Shown piece by piece: positions 1 through 11,696 of a stretch of 64,000 bases of DNA. The position numbers were made by a program, and so were the translations under genes. The stretch comes from Clusia tigrina (taxonomy: Eukaryota; Arthropoda; Insecta; Diptera; Clusiidae): the NCBI GenBank assembly GCA_920105625.2, contig OV050030.1, positions 184,454,315 through 184,518,314 on the forward strand. Reading direction: 5' to 3'. A model generated the notes under the pieces. It was not told the DNA's origin. It ran no database searches and saw only the letters and a list, made by a program, of their open reading frames with translations. How positions within the stretch are numbered: the stretch's first letter is position 1; each line of letters starts with the position of its first letter.

Positions 1-2173
1 GGTACTTAAAATAGCTGTGTCGTCAGCAAAAGTGGAAGTAACTAGGCTGTTATTTATTGGTAGGTCATACGTATATATTCGGTAGAGAATAGGATCAAGC
101 ACATTCCCTTGTGGTACTCCAGCAAATATTTGAAATTCGCGGGTTACAAATTGCCTGTATTTCACTTTGTACTTCCTATTCGCTAAGTAAGATTCCAGCA
201 CTCTGTGTTTGTTATATGGCAGAAACTTTTTAATCTTGTACACTAGCCCCTCATGCCAGACTTTATCGAAGGCTTGGGCAATGTTCGAAAGCTCTTCTAA
301 CGGTGCACCTGCTCTATTGTACCGTGCTTTTTTCAAAATCCGAATTGATGAGTAGGAATGTTGGCATTTTGATTTAGATAGGGCATAATTTTCCCTAGTA
401 ACATTTTTTCAAATATTTTTGAGAGAGTGGGTAGAAGGCTTATGGACCGATATGAGGACACCTGCGTTGGATCTTTTCCTGGTTTAGGAATCATTGTAAT
501 TTGCGATATCTTCCATATACGAGTATGCGGGAAATGACCCATGCGAAGGATAGCATTGAACAATTTCGTTAGGTGTATTAACGCTATGTGTGGTGATTTC
601 ATGACCATTTTATTTGTGATTAGGTCAAATATTTTTGAGAGGGTGGGTAGAAGGCTTATGGACCGATATGAGGACACCTGCGTTGGATCTTTTCCTGGTT
701 TAGGAATCATTGTAATTTGCGATATCTTCCATATACGAGTATGCGGGAAATGACCCATGCGAAGGATAGCATTGAACAATTTCGTTAGGTGTATTAACGC
801 TATATGTGGTGATTTCATGACCATTTTATTTGTGATTAGGTCATATCCAGGGGACTTTTTCGCATTAAGACCTATTTTAATGACACACTCTAAGTCTTTG
901 ATTTTTAGTTGAAGCGGCTGAGTCACTTTGGTTCTAGGTAAAGTAGGGACCTCGAAGTTATTGCACGGAGAATTAGGACAAAAAACTGTTTGTAGATGTG
1001 CAGCAAACGCTGCTCCTCTTTCTTTGTCACTTTTGGCCCAATTTCCATTTCCAAGCCTTACTGGTGGCTCACTTTACTTTGGGCTTTTTACAACCATTTT
1101 AGCTATCCAAAGTGAGTAGTTGGTGTATTTATTTCTAGCGGGCCTAGATCTTTAATATAGGTGTGAATACTTGCTTCAGCTTCCTTTTGAAGTATATCTC
1201 TAAGGTGATTTTGTGACAATTTTAATTTCCTCTTTAGGGCAGGTGACCTATATTTCTGCCATTCTCGCCATAGCGAGACACTGCACATGGGTTGAAGTTA
1301 TATAACGGATAGCAACCGGCATCTTTTTTATTGCTGGTGTTGCGCACTCAGCCGCTGATGCTAACATGGAATTAAACTCGTGGAGCGCTCTCTCTAAGTC
1401 ATCTTTGTTTTTAGGAGGAGATTCCAGGCAAATATGTGTACTCTCGTATTTCTTATACTTGAGCCAGTTCGTTTTGTTGGTGGTCAATTTGGGCGCTTTA
1501 TGTACAAGTTCAGGAGTTTTTTTAAAGTATATAATGACAGGTGAGTGATCGGAGGACAAGTCGAAAATTGCTTCAGAGCTTCAGAGTTTATATTTTTGAT
1601 CACAGCGAAATCAATAAGATCAGGGATTTTACGCTGGTCCGCTGGCCAGTACGTGGTATGGCCACTTGAGACAAAATCTAGATGATTTCGATTATCAATT
1701 AACACATCGTACCACTGTTTGCCTTTAGGGTTTACCAGACGAGAGCCCCAGTAGGTATGATTATAGTCTCCAGCTGCTATAAATTTTCTTCCGAGTTTTT
1801 GAAAAAACTGCAGGAATATTTCTGACGTTACTTGGAATCTAGGTGGACAGTATACTGCAGAAATTGTTATACTTTCGCCCCAGCACTAAAGGGAGATTGA
1901 AGTGGCTTGGATGTGTCTTTCGGCATATTTGTCACGTAGGAAATGTTTTATACGGGCATTAATTAGAATTCCTGTGCTTCCGTGTGCTTTACCGTCTGGA
2001 TGATTGGTTTTGTAGAAATTGAAACCGGCAATACTGAAGTTGTACTTATCTGTTAAATGGGTTTCTGAGATAAGCATTATGTCAATTTCGCTGTTGTACA
2101 AAAAATTCTTGATTTATTTTTTGTGTTGGGTAATACCGTTGGCATTCCAGTAGCATAACTTTAATTGATTCAT
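1..2173 (-). pseudogene. J1-left ORF2: endonuclease and reverse transcriptase, broken
   Basis: ORF2 would start at the ATG at 2171-2173. The N-terminal part (about 2101-1560) is an AP-type endonuclease with an ISETHLT motif and an SSDHSP motif. RT motifs follow at about 900-1, including an IPKPGKD and SYRSISLLPTLSKIF stretch that occurs twice because of the 216-bp duplication at 411-842. The catalytic motif at the window edge reads FADD on the minus strand, whereas the plus copy has FADN. There are in-frame stops and frameshifts, for example the stop after the endonuclease block near 1886 and another near 333. It cannot make a full protein. Confidence 0.8.
411..842 (-). repeat. 216-bp tandem duplication inside J1-left RT
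   Basis: Two adjacent 216-bp units (411-626 and 627-842) each encode the same 72 residues, from the LITNKMVMKSP region to the TLSKIF region of the RT. The period is a multiple of three, so the reading frame survives. The plus-strand copy has the same duplication at 7255-7686. Confidence 0.95.
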
Positions 2174-3474
2174 TATTTTTGAGAAAGCAGTGTTTTCATC
2201 AGTAGATTCTGATTTTGTATAAGTTCACGAATCATTGTTTGCATGGTTGACATAAATTGGGTCATACAATATGTTAGGTTACAAATCATTGCTTCCAGGC
2301 AATTTCGTATGCTCATCATAGGATTTCGTATGCTCATATTTCTGGCAATTTGAGCATTGTACCGGACCTTTGCGCTTGTGGCGCTCCTCAATTGAAATTC
2401 TACGATGTATTAAGCACCGTAGGCTATAAACAGGGTGGGTTTCATTTTTTCAGATTTCTCGTCTCTGGAACGGGCTCCATCTTAAATAATGGTTGAGGTA
2501 TTTTATTCCTGTTTTTTATGTTAAATGTTGTTTTTGCTTTGAATTCGGGGTCTGCCAGCGCTTCCATTATTTCATCTGGTTCAACTTCTGGTTCTATTCC
2601 TTTTATTACAAAAGTAAGGCCTTTGCTACTTTTCAATTGGTACGTGTAATTGTTTTTTTTTTTTTTGTTATCGTCGAGGTAATTAGAAATAGAGCGATAA
2701 TTTTTTTCGCTATATATTTGGATTTTAGTCTCTTGTATGTTACCTTTTTTGGCCGAGATTATATGAAAATTATTCTTGCCTATTAGGCGAGCAATATTTT
2801 CAACCAGAACGTTTGAACTTTTTTCACGCAAGTATATTGGCGGCGGTTTAATGATTTACTCAAATGAATTTACTTTACTTGAAATTATTTCATTTTCTTT
2901 GGTTGGCTCATGATTAAGTGCGGCAAACCTGTTGTGGTACATTGAGTTAGTAAGTTGATAAATTTAATTTCTTTTATATATTTTTGCTGATTTATTATTT
3001 TTTTGGGGGCTTAGTTTCCGTTTAATTTGAATATACCGATCCATGCCTGTTTGTATAGTTGCAGACTGAGCGGAAATTGTTGTATTTGTTGTATTTGTTG
3101 TTTTTGAATGTTTATCAGACGATATTGAGCTTAGCAAGAGTGTGTTAGCTGCATTTGCATGAGAATGCATTTGTGTGTTTGGGTAGGTGCGAGAGCGGCT
3201 GCTTTCTACTCTTTGTTCTTTAGCTTCTTGCGCGGAATTATCATTGAGAGAGTTTTGTTCACTTACCGTCTGATTTGACAAAGGTGTCGTTTGCTCTAGT
3301 TGAGCAGTAGTTTGTTGTTCCGTGTTTTCTGCACGGGCGCCTGCTGATAACTTTTCCTCAGTTGGTATGCTTAAATACGCATGCGCTGTTAACTCATGAG
3401 AGGACAACTCCGTTGGTTTCAGTGGTTTTTGGTATACTGCTTATTGGCGATGCAGGAGGACGCGCGGAGGACAT
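2174..3474 (-). pseudogene. J1-left ORF1 (gag-like RNA-binding protein), broken
   Basis: The start ATG is at 3472-3474 (MSSARPP in the plus copy), but the frame is already broken near the start. A Gln/Ser/Thr-rich low-complexity N-terminal region (2964-3407) is followed by a basic block and then a segment at 2442-2831 with a gag-like fold region (RIGKNNFHIIS, VIKGIEPEVEPDEIMEAL). A partial zinc-knuckle sequence follows at about 2330-2400. In Jockey-clade LINEs ORF1 packages element RNA. Several frame changes separate the blocks. Compared with the plus copy, five residues differ in the 147-residue N-terminal block. Confidence 0.65.
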
Positions 3475-3750
3475 CGATCTCTAGCTAGAGGTGGAGAGCG
3501 CAAAACGCTCATGTATAATTTGTTTTTGGTTTATGTGTGGTTATTACCACTATTTGGACTTTTGCCTATTATTAATTTTTATTTTTAGTTTACACATTAA
3601 TTTAAACAAAGGTGCAATCCCACACCAGTGGTAGAGTCACTATCTCGGCGATTTGCCTGATCACTTTAGGTGTTTATAATTTGTATTATTTTTTTTTATA
3701 TCCCTTTTTTTATGAAATTATGTGGAACGTTTTAAAAACACATCCGCACA

Positions 3751-4287
3751 ACTAAAAAGAACGGTTACAGTGAACGTGGCCAAATCATGCGGAGACCACT
3801 TCATAAACAACATCAACCATAGGAACTCATTCCCTAAACTCCAAAGGATCACAGCCTATGTAGCTTTATTCAACACAGTCGCAATCCTAATCACAAGAAG
3901 GGTTCCTGATTAACCTGCGAAGAGCTCGAAGAGGGATTGCGCACCATAATTCGAGCCATGCAGCAAGGTGAATTTGCAACAGAGTGGAAGCATCTAAAAT
4001 CCTTTAAAGAACTTCACAAATACAGTGATCTTTTAAGTCTATCACCATTTCTCGACGAAAACTACATAATACGAGTAGGTGGCCAACTGGAAGCCTCATC
4101 ACTTTCATACAATGCAAAACACCCAATGTTATTACCCGCATCTCATCCATTCACGAAACTTTTGATGGAGAACATTAATCGAAAAAACCTGCATATCGGA
4201 CCACAAGGAATTTTAGTGACTACACGGGAACGTTTCTGGCCGGTAAAAGGGAAAACTCTGGCACGAATAACTGTGCGAAATTGCATC
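3751..4287 (+). pseudogene. BEL/Pao pol: linker and integrase zinc-binding region
   Basis: The fragment carries the region just before and including the integrase H2C2 zinc-binding domain of Pao-type elements. Visible motifs are FLDENYIIRVGGQL, then HPMLLPASHPFTKLLMENIN, then CITC at the LINE junction. In the family this domain supports binding of element DNA ends before integration. A stop near 3911 splits it into two readable blocks (3722-3913 and 3937-4290). The core domain resumes at 8972, on the far side of the LINE. Confidence 0.8.
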
Positions 4288-4298
4288 ACATGCTACAA
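4288..4298 (+). repeat. Left target-site duplication of LINE J1-right (ACATGCTACAA)
   Basis: The 11-bp sequence ACATGCTACAA occurs here and again at 8972-8982, exactly flanking the LINE. Both copies lie in the BEL integrase CYN codon run. This fixes both ends of the insertion. Confidence 0.92.
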
Positions 4299-4595
4299 TT
4301 TGAATTGTGATTTCATACTGTGCGGATGTGTTTTTAAAACGTTCCACATAATTTCATAAAAAAGGGATATAAAAAAAAAAATAATACAAATTATAAACAC
4401 CTAAAGTGATCAGGCAAATCGCCGAGATAGTGACTCTACCACTGGTTTGGGATTGCACCTTTGTTTAAATTAATGTGTAAACTTAAAATAAAAATTAATA
4501 ATAGGCAAAAGTCCAAATAGTGGTAATAACCACACATAAACCAAAAACAAATTATACATGAGCGTTTTGCGCTCTCCACCTCTAGCTAGATATCG

Positions 4596-5895
4596 ATGTC
4601 CTCCGCGCGTCCTCCTGCATCGCCAATAAGCAGTATACCAAAAACTTCACTGAAACCAACGGACTTGTCCTCTCATGAGTTAACAGCGCATGCGTATTTA
4701 AGCATACCAACTGAGGAAAAGTTATCAGCAGGCGCCCGTGCAGAAAACACGGAACAACAAACTACTGCTCAACTAGAGCAAACGACACCTTTGTCAAATC
4801 AGACGGTAAGTGAACAAAACTCTCTCAATAATAATTACGCGCAAGAAGCTAAAGAACAAAGAGTAGAAAGCAGCCGCTCTCGCACCTACCCAAACACACA
4901 AATGCATTCTCATGCAAATGCAGCTAACACACGCTTGCTAAGCTCAATATCGTCTGATAAACATTCAAAAACAACAAATACAACAAATACAACAATTTCC
5001 GCTCAGTCTGCAATTATACAAACAGGCATGGATCGGTATATTCAAATTAAACGGAAACTAAGCCCCCTAAAAAATAATAAATCAGCAAAAATATATAAAA
5101 GAAATGAAATTTATCAACCTACTAACTCAATGTAACACAACAGGTTTGCCGCACTTAATCATGAGCCAACCAAAGAAAATGAAATAATTTCAAGTAAAGT
5201 AAATTCATTTGAGTAAATCATTAAACCGCCGCCAATATACTTGCGTGAAAAAAGTTCAAACGTTCTGGTTGAAAATATTGCTCGCCTAATAGGCAAGAAT
5301 AATTTTCATATAATCTCGCTCAAAAAAGGTAACATACAAGAGACTAAAATCCAAATATATAGCGAAAAAAATTATCGCTCTATTTCTAATTACCTCGACA
5401 ATAACAAAAAAAAAAAAAACAATTACAAGTACCAATTGAAAAGTAGCAAAGGCCTTACTTTTGTAATAAAAGGAATAGAACCAGAAGTTGAACCAGATGA
5501 AATAATGGAAGCGCTGGCAGACGCCGAATTCAAAGCAAAAACAACATTTAACATAAAAAACAGGAATAAAATACCTCAACCATTATTTAAGATGGAGCCC
5601 GTTCCAGAGACGAAAAATCTGAAAAAATGAAACCCACCCTGTTTATAGCCTACGGTGCTTAATACATCGTAGAATTTCAATTGAGGAGCGCCACAAGCGC
5701 AAAGGTCCGGTACAATGCTCAAATTGCCAGGAATATGAGCATACGAAATCCTATGATGAGCATACGAAATTGCCTGGAAGCAATGATTTGTAACCTAACA
5801 TATTGTATGACCCAATTTATGTCAACCATGCAAACAATGATTCGTGAACTTATACAAAATCATAATCTACTGATGAAAACACTGCTCTCTCAAAA
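4596..5895 (+). pseudogene. J1-right ORF1 (gag-like), frameshifted
   Basis: Starts at ATG 4596. Blocks in order: a Ser/Thr/Gln-rich N-terminal region (4596-5135, 179 residues), a gag-like region at 5241-5630 with IARLIGKNNFHIIS and FVIKGIEPEVEPDEIM, and at about 5690-5740 a reading with VQCSNCQEYEHTKSY, the first half of a CCHC zinc knuckle. Near 5745-5775 a short tandem repeat of GAGCATACGAAAT interrupts the knuckle array. In Jockey-clade elements ORF1 binds element RNA. Frame changes lie between the blocks. Confidence 0.7.
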
Positions 5896-5900
5896 ATAAA

Positions 5901-8742
5901 TGAATCAATTAAAGTTATGCTACTGGAATGCCAACGGTATTACCCAACACAAAAAATAAATCAAGAATTGTTTGTACAACAGCGAAATTGACATAATGCT
6001 TATCTCAGAAACCCATTTAACAGATAAGTACAACTTCAGTATTGCCGGTTTCAATTTCTACAAAACCAATCATCCAGACGGTAAAGCACACGGAGGCACA
6101 GGAATTCTAATTAATGCCCGTATAAAACATTTCCTACGTGACAAATATGCCGAAAGACACATCCAAGCCACTTCAATCTCCCTTTAGTGCTGGGGCGAAA
6201 GTATAACAATTTCTGCAGTATACTGTCCACCTAGATTCCAAGTAACGTCAGAAATATTCCTGCAGTTTTTTCAAAAACTCGGAAGAAAATTTATAGCAGC
6301 TGGAGACTATAATCATACCTACTGGGGCTCTCGTCTGGTAAACCCTAAAGGCAAACAGTGGTACGATGTGTTAATTGATAATCGAAATCATCTAGATTTT
6401 GTCTCAAGTGGCCATACCACGTACTGGCCAGCGGACCAGCGTAAAATCCCTGATCTTATTGATTTCGCTGTGATCAAAAATATAAACAGGGCACCGTTCT
6501 CCTCTGAAGCAATTTTCGACTTGTCCTCCGATCACTCACCTGTCATTATATACTTTAAAAAAACTCCTGAACTTGTACATAAAGCGCCCAAATTGACCAC
6601 CAACAAAACGAACTGGCTCAAGTATAAGAAATACGAGAGTACACATATTTGCCTGGAATCTCCTCCTAAAAACAAAGATGACTTAGAGAGAGCGCTCCAC
6701 GAGTTTAATTCCATGTTAGCATCAGCGGCTGAGTGCGCAACACCAGCAATAAAAAAGATGCCGGTTGCTATCCGTTATATAACTTCAACCCATGTGCAGT
6801 GTCTCGCTAAGGAGAAAAGACGCCTAAGACGAGAATGGCAGAAATATAGGTCACCTGCCCTAAAGAGGAAATTAAAATTGTCACAAAATCACCTTAGAGA
6901 TATACTTCAAAAGGAAGCTGAAGCAAGTATTCACACCTATATTAAAGATCTAGGCCCGCTAGAAATAAATACACCAACTACTCACTTTGGATAGCTAAAA
7001 TGGTTGTAAAAAGCCCAAAGTAAAGTGAGCCACCAGTAAGGCTTGGAAATGGAAATTGGGCCAAAAGTGACAAAGAAAGAGGAGCAGCGTTTGCTGCACA
7101 TCTACAAACAGTTTTTTGTCCTAATGCTCCGTGCAATAACTTCGAGGTCCCTACTTTACCTAGAACCAAGGTGACTCAGCCGCTTCAACTAAAAATCAAA
7201 GACTTAGAGTGTGTCATTAAAACAGGTCTTAATGCGAAAAAGTCCCCTGGATATGAACTAATCACAAATAAAATGGTCATGAAATCACCACACATAGCGT
7301 TAATACACCTAACGAAATTGTTCAATGCTATCCTTCGCTTGGGTCATTTCCCGCATACTCGTATATGGAAGATATCGCAAATTACAATGATTCCTAAACC
7401 AGGAAAAGATCCAACGCAGGTGTCCTCATATCGGTCCATAAGCCTTCTACACACCCTCTCAAAAATATTTGACCTAATCACAAATAAAATGGTCATGAAA
7501 TCACCACACATAGCGTTAATACACCTAACGAAATTGTTCAATGCTATCCTTCGCTTGGGTCATTTCCCGCATACTCGTATATGGAAGATATCGCAAATTA
7601 CAATGATTCCTAAACCAGGAAAAGATCCAACGCAGGTGTCCTCATATCGGTCCATAAGCCTTCTACCCACTCTCTCAAAAATATTTGAAAAAATGTTACT
7701 TGGGAAAATTATGCCCTATCTAAATCAAAATGCCAACATTCCTACTCATCAATTCGGATTTTGAAAAAAGCACGGTACAATAGAGCAGGTGCACCGTATA
7801 ACAAGCGAAATTAGAAGAGCTTTCGAACATTGCCCAAGCCTTCGATAAAGTCTGGCATGAGGGGCTAGTGTACAAGATTAAAAAGTTTCTGCCATATAAC
7901 AAACACAGAGTGCTGGAATCTTACTTAGCGAATAGGAAGTACAAAGTGAAATACAGGCAATTTGTAACCCGCGAATTTCAAATATTTGCTGGAGTACCAC
8001 AAGGGAGTGTGCTTGATCCTATTCTCTACCGAATATATACGTCTGACCTACCAATAAATAACAGCCTAGTTACTTCCACTTTTGCTGACAACACAGCTAT
8101 TTTAAGTACCCATCAAAATCCGCATATCGCTTCTCGTGACCTAAACGAGCACCTTAAAGATGTAGAAATTTATCTGGCAAACTGGCGTATTACAGTTAGC
8201 GAAGCGAAATGTACTCACATAACGTTCTCCTACAGAACCAGCACCTGTCCAGCTGTGTCACTAAATGACATAAAAATACCGCAAGCAACAGAAGTGAAGT
8301 ATTTAGGAATCCATCTTGACCGTAGATTAACTTGGAGGAAGCACATAGAATCAAAAAAACTCAAATGAAACTAAAAGCTAACTCTCTGAATTGGTTAATC
8401 AACAAAAAATCAAAGATGCGCTTGGAATACAAAGTCCTTCTATACAAAGCTTTAATAAAGCTCGTATGGACATTTGGGGTGCATCTTTGGGGTAGTGCGA
8501 GCACCTCAAATCTAGAACTTATCCAAAGTGCACAGTCGAAAATCCTAAGAACAATTACCGGCACACCATGGTTTATCAAGAATAAAAAAATTCACAAGGA
8601 TATACATATATCCACTATAAAAGAAGAAATAATGGAATTAAGGCAGAAATACCTGAATCGCTTGCAAAATCATCCGAGCATACTTGCAAGAAGTCTACTC
8701 CTGCAGAATTCTACTTCACGTCTAAAGAAACCATGTTTCTAA
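5901..8742 (+). pseudogene. J1-right ORF2: endonuclease and reverse transcriptase, broken
   Basis: ATG at 5901 (MNQLKLCYWNANG). The endonuclease motifs WNANG, ISETHL, AAGDYN and SSDHSP are visible between 5901 and 6550. A stop near 5959 and another near 6185 interrupt the domain. RT motifs follow: KSPGYELITNK, IPKPGKDPTQVSSYRSISLL (duplicated), GVPQGSVLDP, and FADN where family members have FADD, at about 8084-8095. The C-terminal thumb region (8332-8742) contains WTFGVHLWGSAS. Stops also occur at 7762 and at the frame change near 8360. The Asp-to-Asn change is private to this copy; the left copy still has FADD. Confidence 0.85.
7255..7686 (+). repeat. 216-bp in-frame tandem duplication inside J1-right RT
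   Basis: Units 7255-7470 and 7471-7686 match almost base for base and encode the same 72 residues of the RT fingers/palm entry region. The second unit joins smoothly to the rest of RT at EKMLLGK. The same duplication in the minus copy shows it predates the split of the two copies. Confidence 0.95.
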
Positions 8743-8971
8743 ACTTATTTACAAACTAATCTGTAATATGTATTTATATAAAATTTTGTTTCCCTCTTCT
8801 TTTTAAAAATATAATTAATTAATATACGAGTATATGAACTAGTAGAACCCAAATAGCTCCATGCAATAGGCAAAGAGCATATTTAATACATTAGTTTTAA
8901 GATTTGATAACTTATTGTTAGTTTCCAATGGAGTAAGATACAATAAAAAATAAATGGTTTAATAAAAAAAA
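8743..8971 (+). other. J1-right 3' UTR and A-rich tail
   Basis: AT-rich sequence without an ORF between the ORF2 stop and the target duplication. It contains AATAAA-like signals near 8941-8953 and ends in a short A run directly before ACATGCTACAA, as expected for target-primed insertion. Confidence 0.75.
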
Positions 8972-8982
8972 ACATGCTACAA
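8972..8982 (+). repeat. Right target-site duplication of LINE J1-right
   Basis: Second copy of ACATGCTACAA, directly after the A-rich tail. BEL integrase coding resumes here. Confidence 0.92.
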
Positions 8983-9975
8983 CAACCAGCCTAAACTCCT
9001 AACTCAAATCATGGGCAATCTACCTGCGGATTGCGTAGAACCTGCTAGGCTATTCATCAATTCTGGCGTAGACTTCTGGGGACCCGTCTGGATACACTAT
9101 CGCCTAAGAGGAAAACGTCCTCAGAAAAGCTATGTTGCGGTATTTATCGCTTCACTACGAAAGCAGTACACTTAGAAATGGTAACTGACTTAACTACCGA
9201 AGCCTTCATTGGAGCTCTGAAGCGATTCTTATTGCGACAACGCCACAAACTTTTTAGTTGCAAAGAACATACTTTCAGAGCTCACCGAGTCCATATTCTC
9301 GACAGGGGCCAAGAAAAAATAAAAAATTCCTGTAACTACAAAGGAATCAACTTCCACTTCATTCCTCCCCGCGCTCCTCATTTCGGAGGCTTATGGGATG
9401 CAGCTGCCAAATCGGCCAAACACCTTCTTCAATACCGCGTCCCTCACATATGAAGAACTGGAGACACGCATAATTCATGTCGAAGCCATACTCAAGTCCC
9501 GGCCTATCACCCCCATTTCAACTGACTCCAGAAACCTGGCGGCATTAACTCCGGGACACTTCCTAATCGGAGAACCCATGACTGCCTACATCGACACCGC
9601 GGCAGTAGCTTGCAAAGTTTCTTTGGGCAAACGCTGGCAACTAATCAACAGCATCAAGCAGGAATTCTGGCACAGATGGACTAAGGAATACCTGAGTGAA
9701 TTGCAACAGAAAACAAAATGGAAACAACCCCAGAAGAATATTGAACTTGGAAGGCTGGTCTTAATTAAGGAAGACAACACACCCGTTCGTCAGTGGCCTC
9801 AGGGACGTTTAACTAAGGTATATAATGGAGAAGATGGCTATGTTCGTGTTGCAGACATCCGTACTATGAACAACACGTTAAAGAGGCCGATACATCGTCT
9901 TGCCCCACTCCCAATAGAACCCACTTCCGAAGCCCAGCAGGAATCCACGCCTGCAGCACCGCCGAAAAACTGCCG
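8983..9975 (+). pseudogene. BEL/Pao integrase core and C-terminal domain
   Basis: Continuation of the integrase of BEL copy 1. The first Asp region is near VDFWGPVW (about 9065-9095), followed by YVAVF and VTDLTTEAFIGALKRF (9178 on). Then come FIPPRAPHFGGLWDAAAKSAK and the Pao-specific C-terminal region with LTPGHFLIGEP, WQLINSIKQEFWHRW, LGRLVLIKEDNTP and NGEDGYVRVADI. The frame changes near 9175 and near 9400, so it is inactive. Integrase would insert the reverse-transcribed copy into the genome. Confidence 0.85.
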
Positions 9976-11612
9976 ACTTAGTAATATAGGCACCGTAATC
10001 ACAGGTCTACTACTCTGCTTGGCAATAAAGCCATGTGCCGGAAGAATTAAGCAAGAAAAATTTAATAACAAACTCTGCCTCTATTTTGAGAACATAGGAA
10101 CCACCAACATAATAACCAATGAATGGAATTTAGTCATATTTTATGATCTCGATCCCTACTGGCAAGAATGGCGAATCATAAAAAATATGATGTTAATGGT
10201 AGACAAATTTGTGGTCAGCTACTCCAAAAATCTTGTCAGCGAATTCGTTTATTACACAACCACAGGCTGAGGGACATGAGCAAAGAAAACAATCTGCTGT
10301 CGGCACCATCAAACATCCGGCAGAAAAGAGACGCCTTGGATCTTATCGGCAATGTTGTTAATAGTCTTTTCGGAGTATTAGGCTCAAATATGCAGCCGAC
10401 ATGTCAAACATTATCGATGGAATATATAGAAACGAGAACCACGTGGTGAAACTATTGAAAAATCAGACATCCATTATCGATTCCACACTAAATGTTCTGA
10501 AAAAGGACCAAATAGCAGTCGGAGAGGGTTTCCGTGATTTCCAAGCACAACTGCAAACGGTGGTTGCTCAATTTAATAATATCACAGAGCAACTCCATCA
10601 AGAAGAGCTTTCCAAGCTGTACTATGCGCTAGCTATGGAACTAGATATAACCATGCAAGGATTTCAACAAATGCAGATGGCCATAATTGAGTGCATTACT
10701 GACACACATAATGGCAAGATAAATCCATTACTGGTGTCGCCTCCACAAATTCGACAGGAACTCGCAACGATCAAGACACATCTACACGAAGGTCTTCGGT
10801 TGCCACTGGCTCAAGGCTCTGGAATTATACAAGACAATGGAAATCGAAAGCACATTTCACAAAAACTATGGGCTCTTTCGGCTCCGATTGCCACTAGTGG
10901 ATACTGAAAAGTATGACCTGTACAAACTAACCTCAATTCCTACATCCATAAATTCAACTCTAATTCTCATCGAACCAGTTATGAAAATCTTGGCTATAAG
11001 CCTTCACAGGGATCAACGATGAGGTATCACCTTGTATGAAGGTGGAACGAACCAACTATCTACGCCACCATCGTCATCGCATTTATAAATCGGACGCTGA
11101 ATTCGGAAGATGCCGAGAGCTGTCATCTCCACCAAGCTGGTTCGGATTCCGTTTGATATCAGTTGCAGAACGGAAACCAGTGGATTTATGGGATGAACAA
11201 GATGTCCTCAATAAACGTGATATGTGACAACAACATCTCAATATATCACAACTATCATTAGACGGCGCAGGACTCTTGGAGCTTGACGACACCTGCTTTA
11301 TCAAGGACGGCAAAATATTTATTCAAGGCCACAAAAGCTATGAAAGTACGCGTAAAATGGCTTATACACGACTACTAGAACCTATTTTAATACAGCATCT
11401 AACGCCTTTATCAAATAAGCCAACACATTTCATATCCAACTTGGAAGAAACAACGCGATTGCAGAATCAGTTGGCATAACTCAAACCCAATGACATAAGC
11501 TACCACCATATTCATCATTATACCGTCAGTTATCTTTGCGTCCTTGGAATCGTAATAATTGCAATTGTAATCGCATGGCGAACATAAAAACAAGGAAATC
11601 GAAACCAGCACC
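9975..11612 (+). pseudogene. Env-like membrane glycoprotein gene of BEL copy 1, degenerate
   Basis: Downstream of integrase are broken blocks that resemble an insect retroelement envelope of the fusion-protein type. They are: a hydrophobic signal-like segment (about 9985-10035) followed by a Cys-containing region; a basic RQKR cleavage-like site at about 10320-10331 followed by a hydrophobic stretch typical of a fusion peptide; a helical, heptad-like region at 10401-10800; and a predicted membrane segment near 11525-11585 close to the 3' end. At least four frame changes or stops break it. Env genes are known from some BEL/Pao elements, possibly acquired from viruses. The assignment is by layout and local motifs, not by overall similarity. 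Confidence 0.6.
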
Positions 11613-11681
11613 ACGGAGACTGACACAAATTCTGTCGACACCCGGCGAACCAATCTTTACTGTAAATGTTGAACCGCTGTT

Positions 11682-11696
11682 CAACGAGGGGGAGAA
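11682..11696 (+). other. Polypurine tract before the 3' LTR
   Basis: The purine-rich run CGAGGGGGAGAA lies directly before the TGTTGC start of the LTR. It is the expected priming site for plus-strand DNA synthesis. Confidence 0.75.

Larger units (their letters stand above)
1..3750 (-). mobile_element. Jockey-clade LINE copy J1-left (3' end outside window)
   Basis: Reverse-complement copy of 4319-8110. It reads from its 5' end at 3750 leftward through ORF1, endonuclease and RT, and leaves the window at position 1 inside the RT catalytic FADD region. It lies in the same BEL/Pao pol gene as the plus-strand copy, with 5' ends facing across 568 bp. Its 5' end is about 20 bp shorter than the plus copy. 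It has small deletions the other copy lacks, near 1262-1285 and 1570-1585. It shares the other copy's premature stops and a 216-bp internal duplication, so both descend from one already defective sequence. Clade assignment rests on RT and endonuclease motifs; a named family cannot be given. Confidence 0.85.
4299..8971 (+). mobile_element. Jockey-clade LINE copy J1-right, end to end
   Basis: A 4,673-bp non-LTR retrotransposon with both ends defined by the 11-bp target duplication. It has a 5' UTR of about 300 bp, ORF1, ORF2 (endonuclease and RT), a 3' UTR of about 230 bp, and ends in an A-rich tail (8962-8971). It is inserted in sense orientation in BEL integrase. No LTRs are present. Stops and frameshifts in both ORFs, and a changed RT catalytic Asp, mean that it could only have moved with helper proteins or before these lesions arose. 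Confidence 0.9.

Noticed and set aside
2493..2786. ORF with many Phe/Tyr residues that looks like a membrane protein (also at 5286-5579)
   Set aside because: It is the antisense reading of the AT-rich LINE ORF1. The hydrophobic look comes from complementing Lys/Asn codons.
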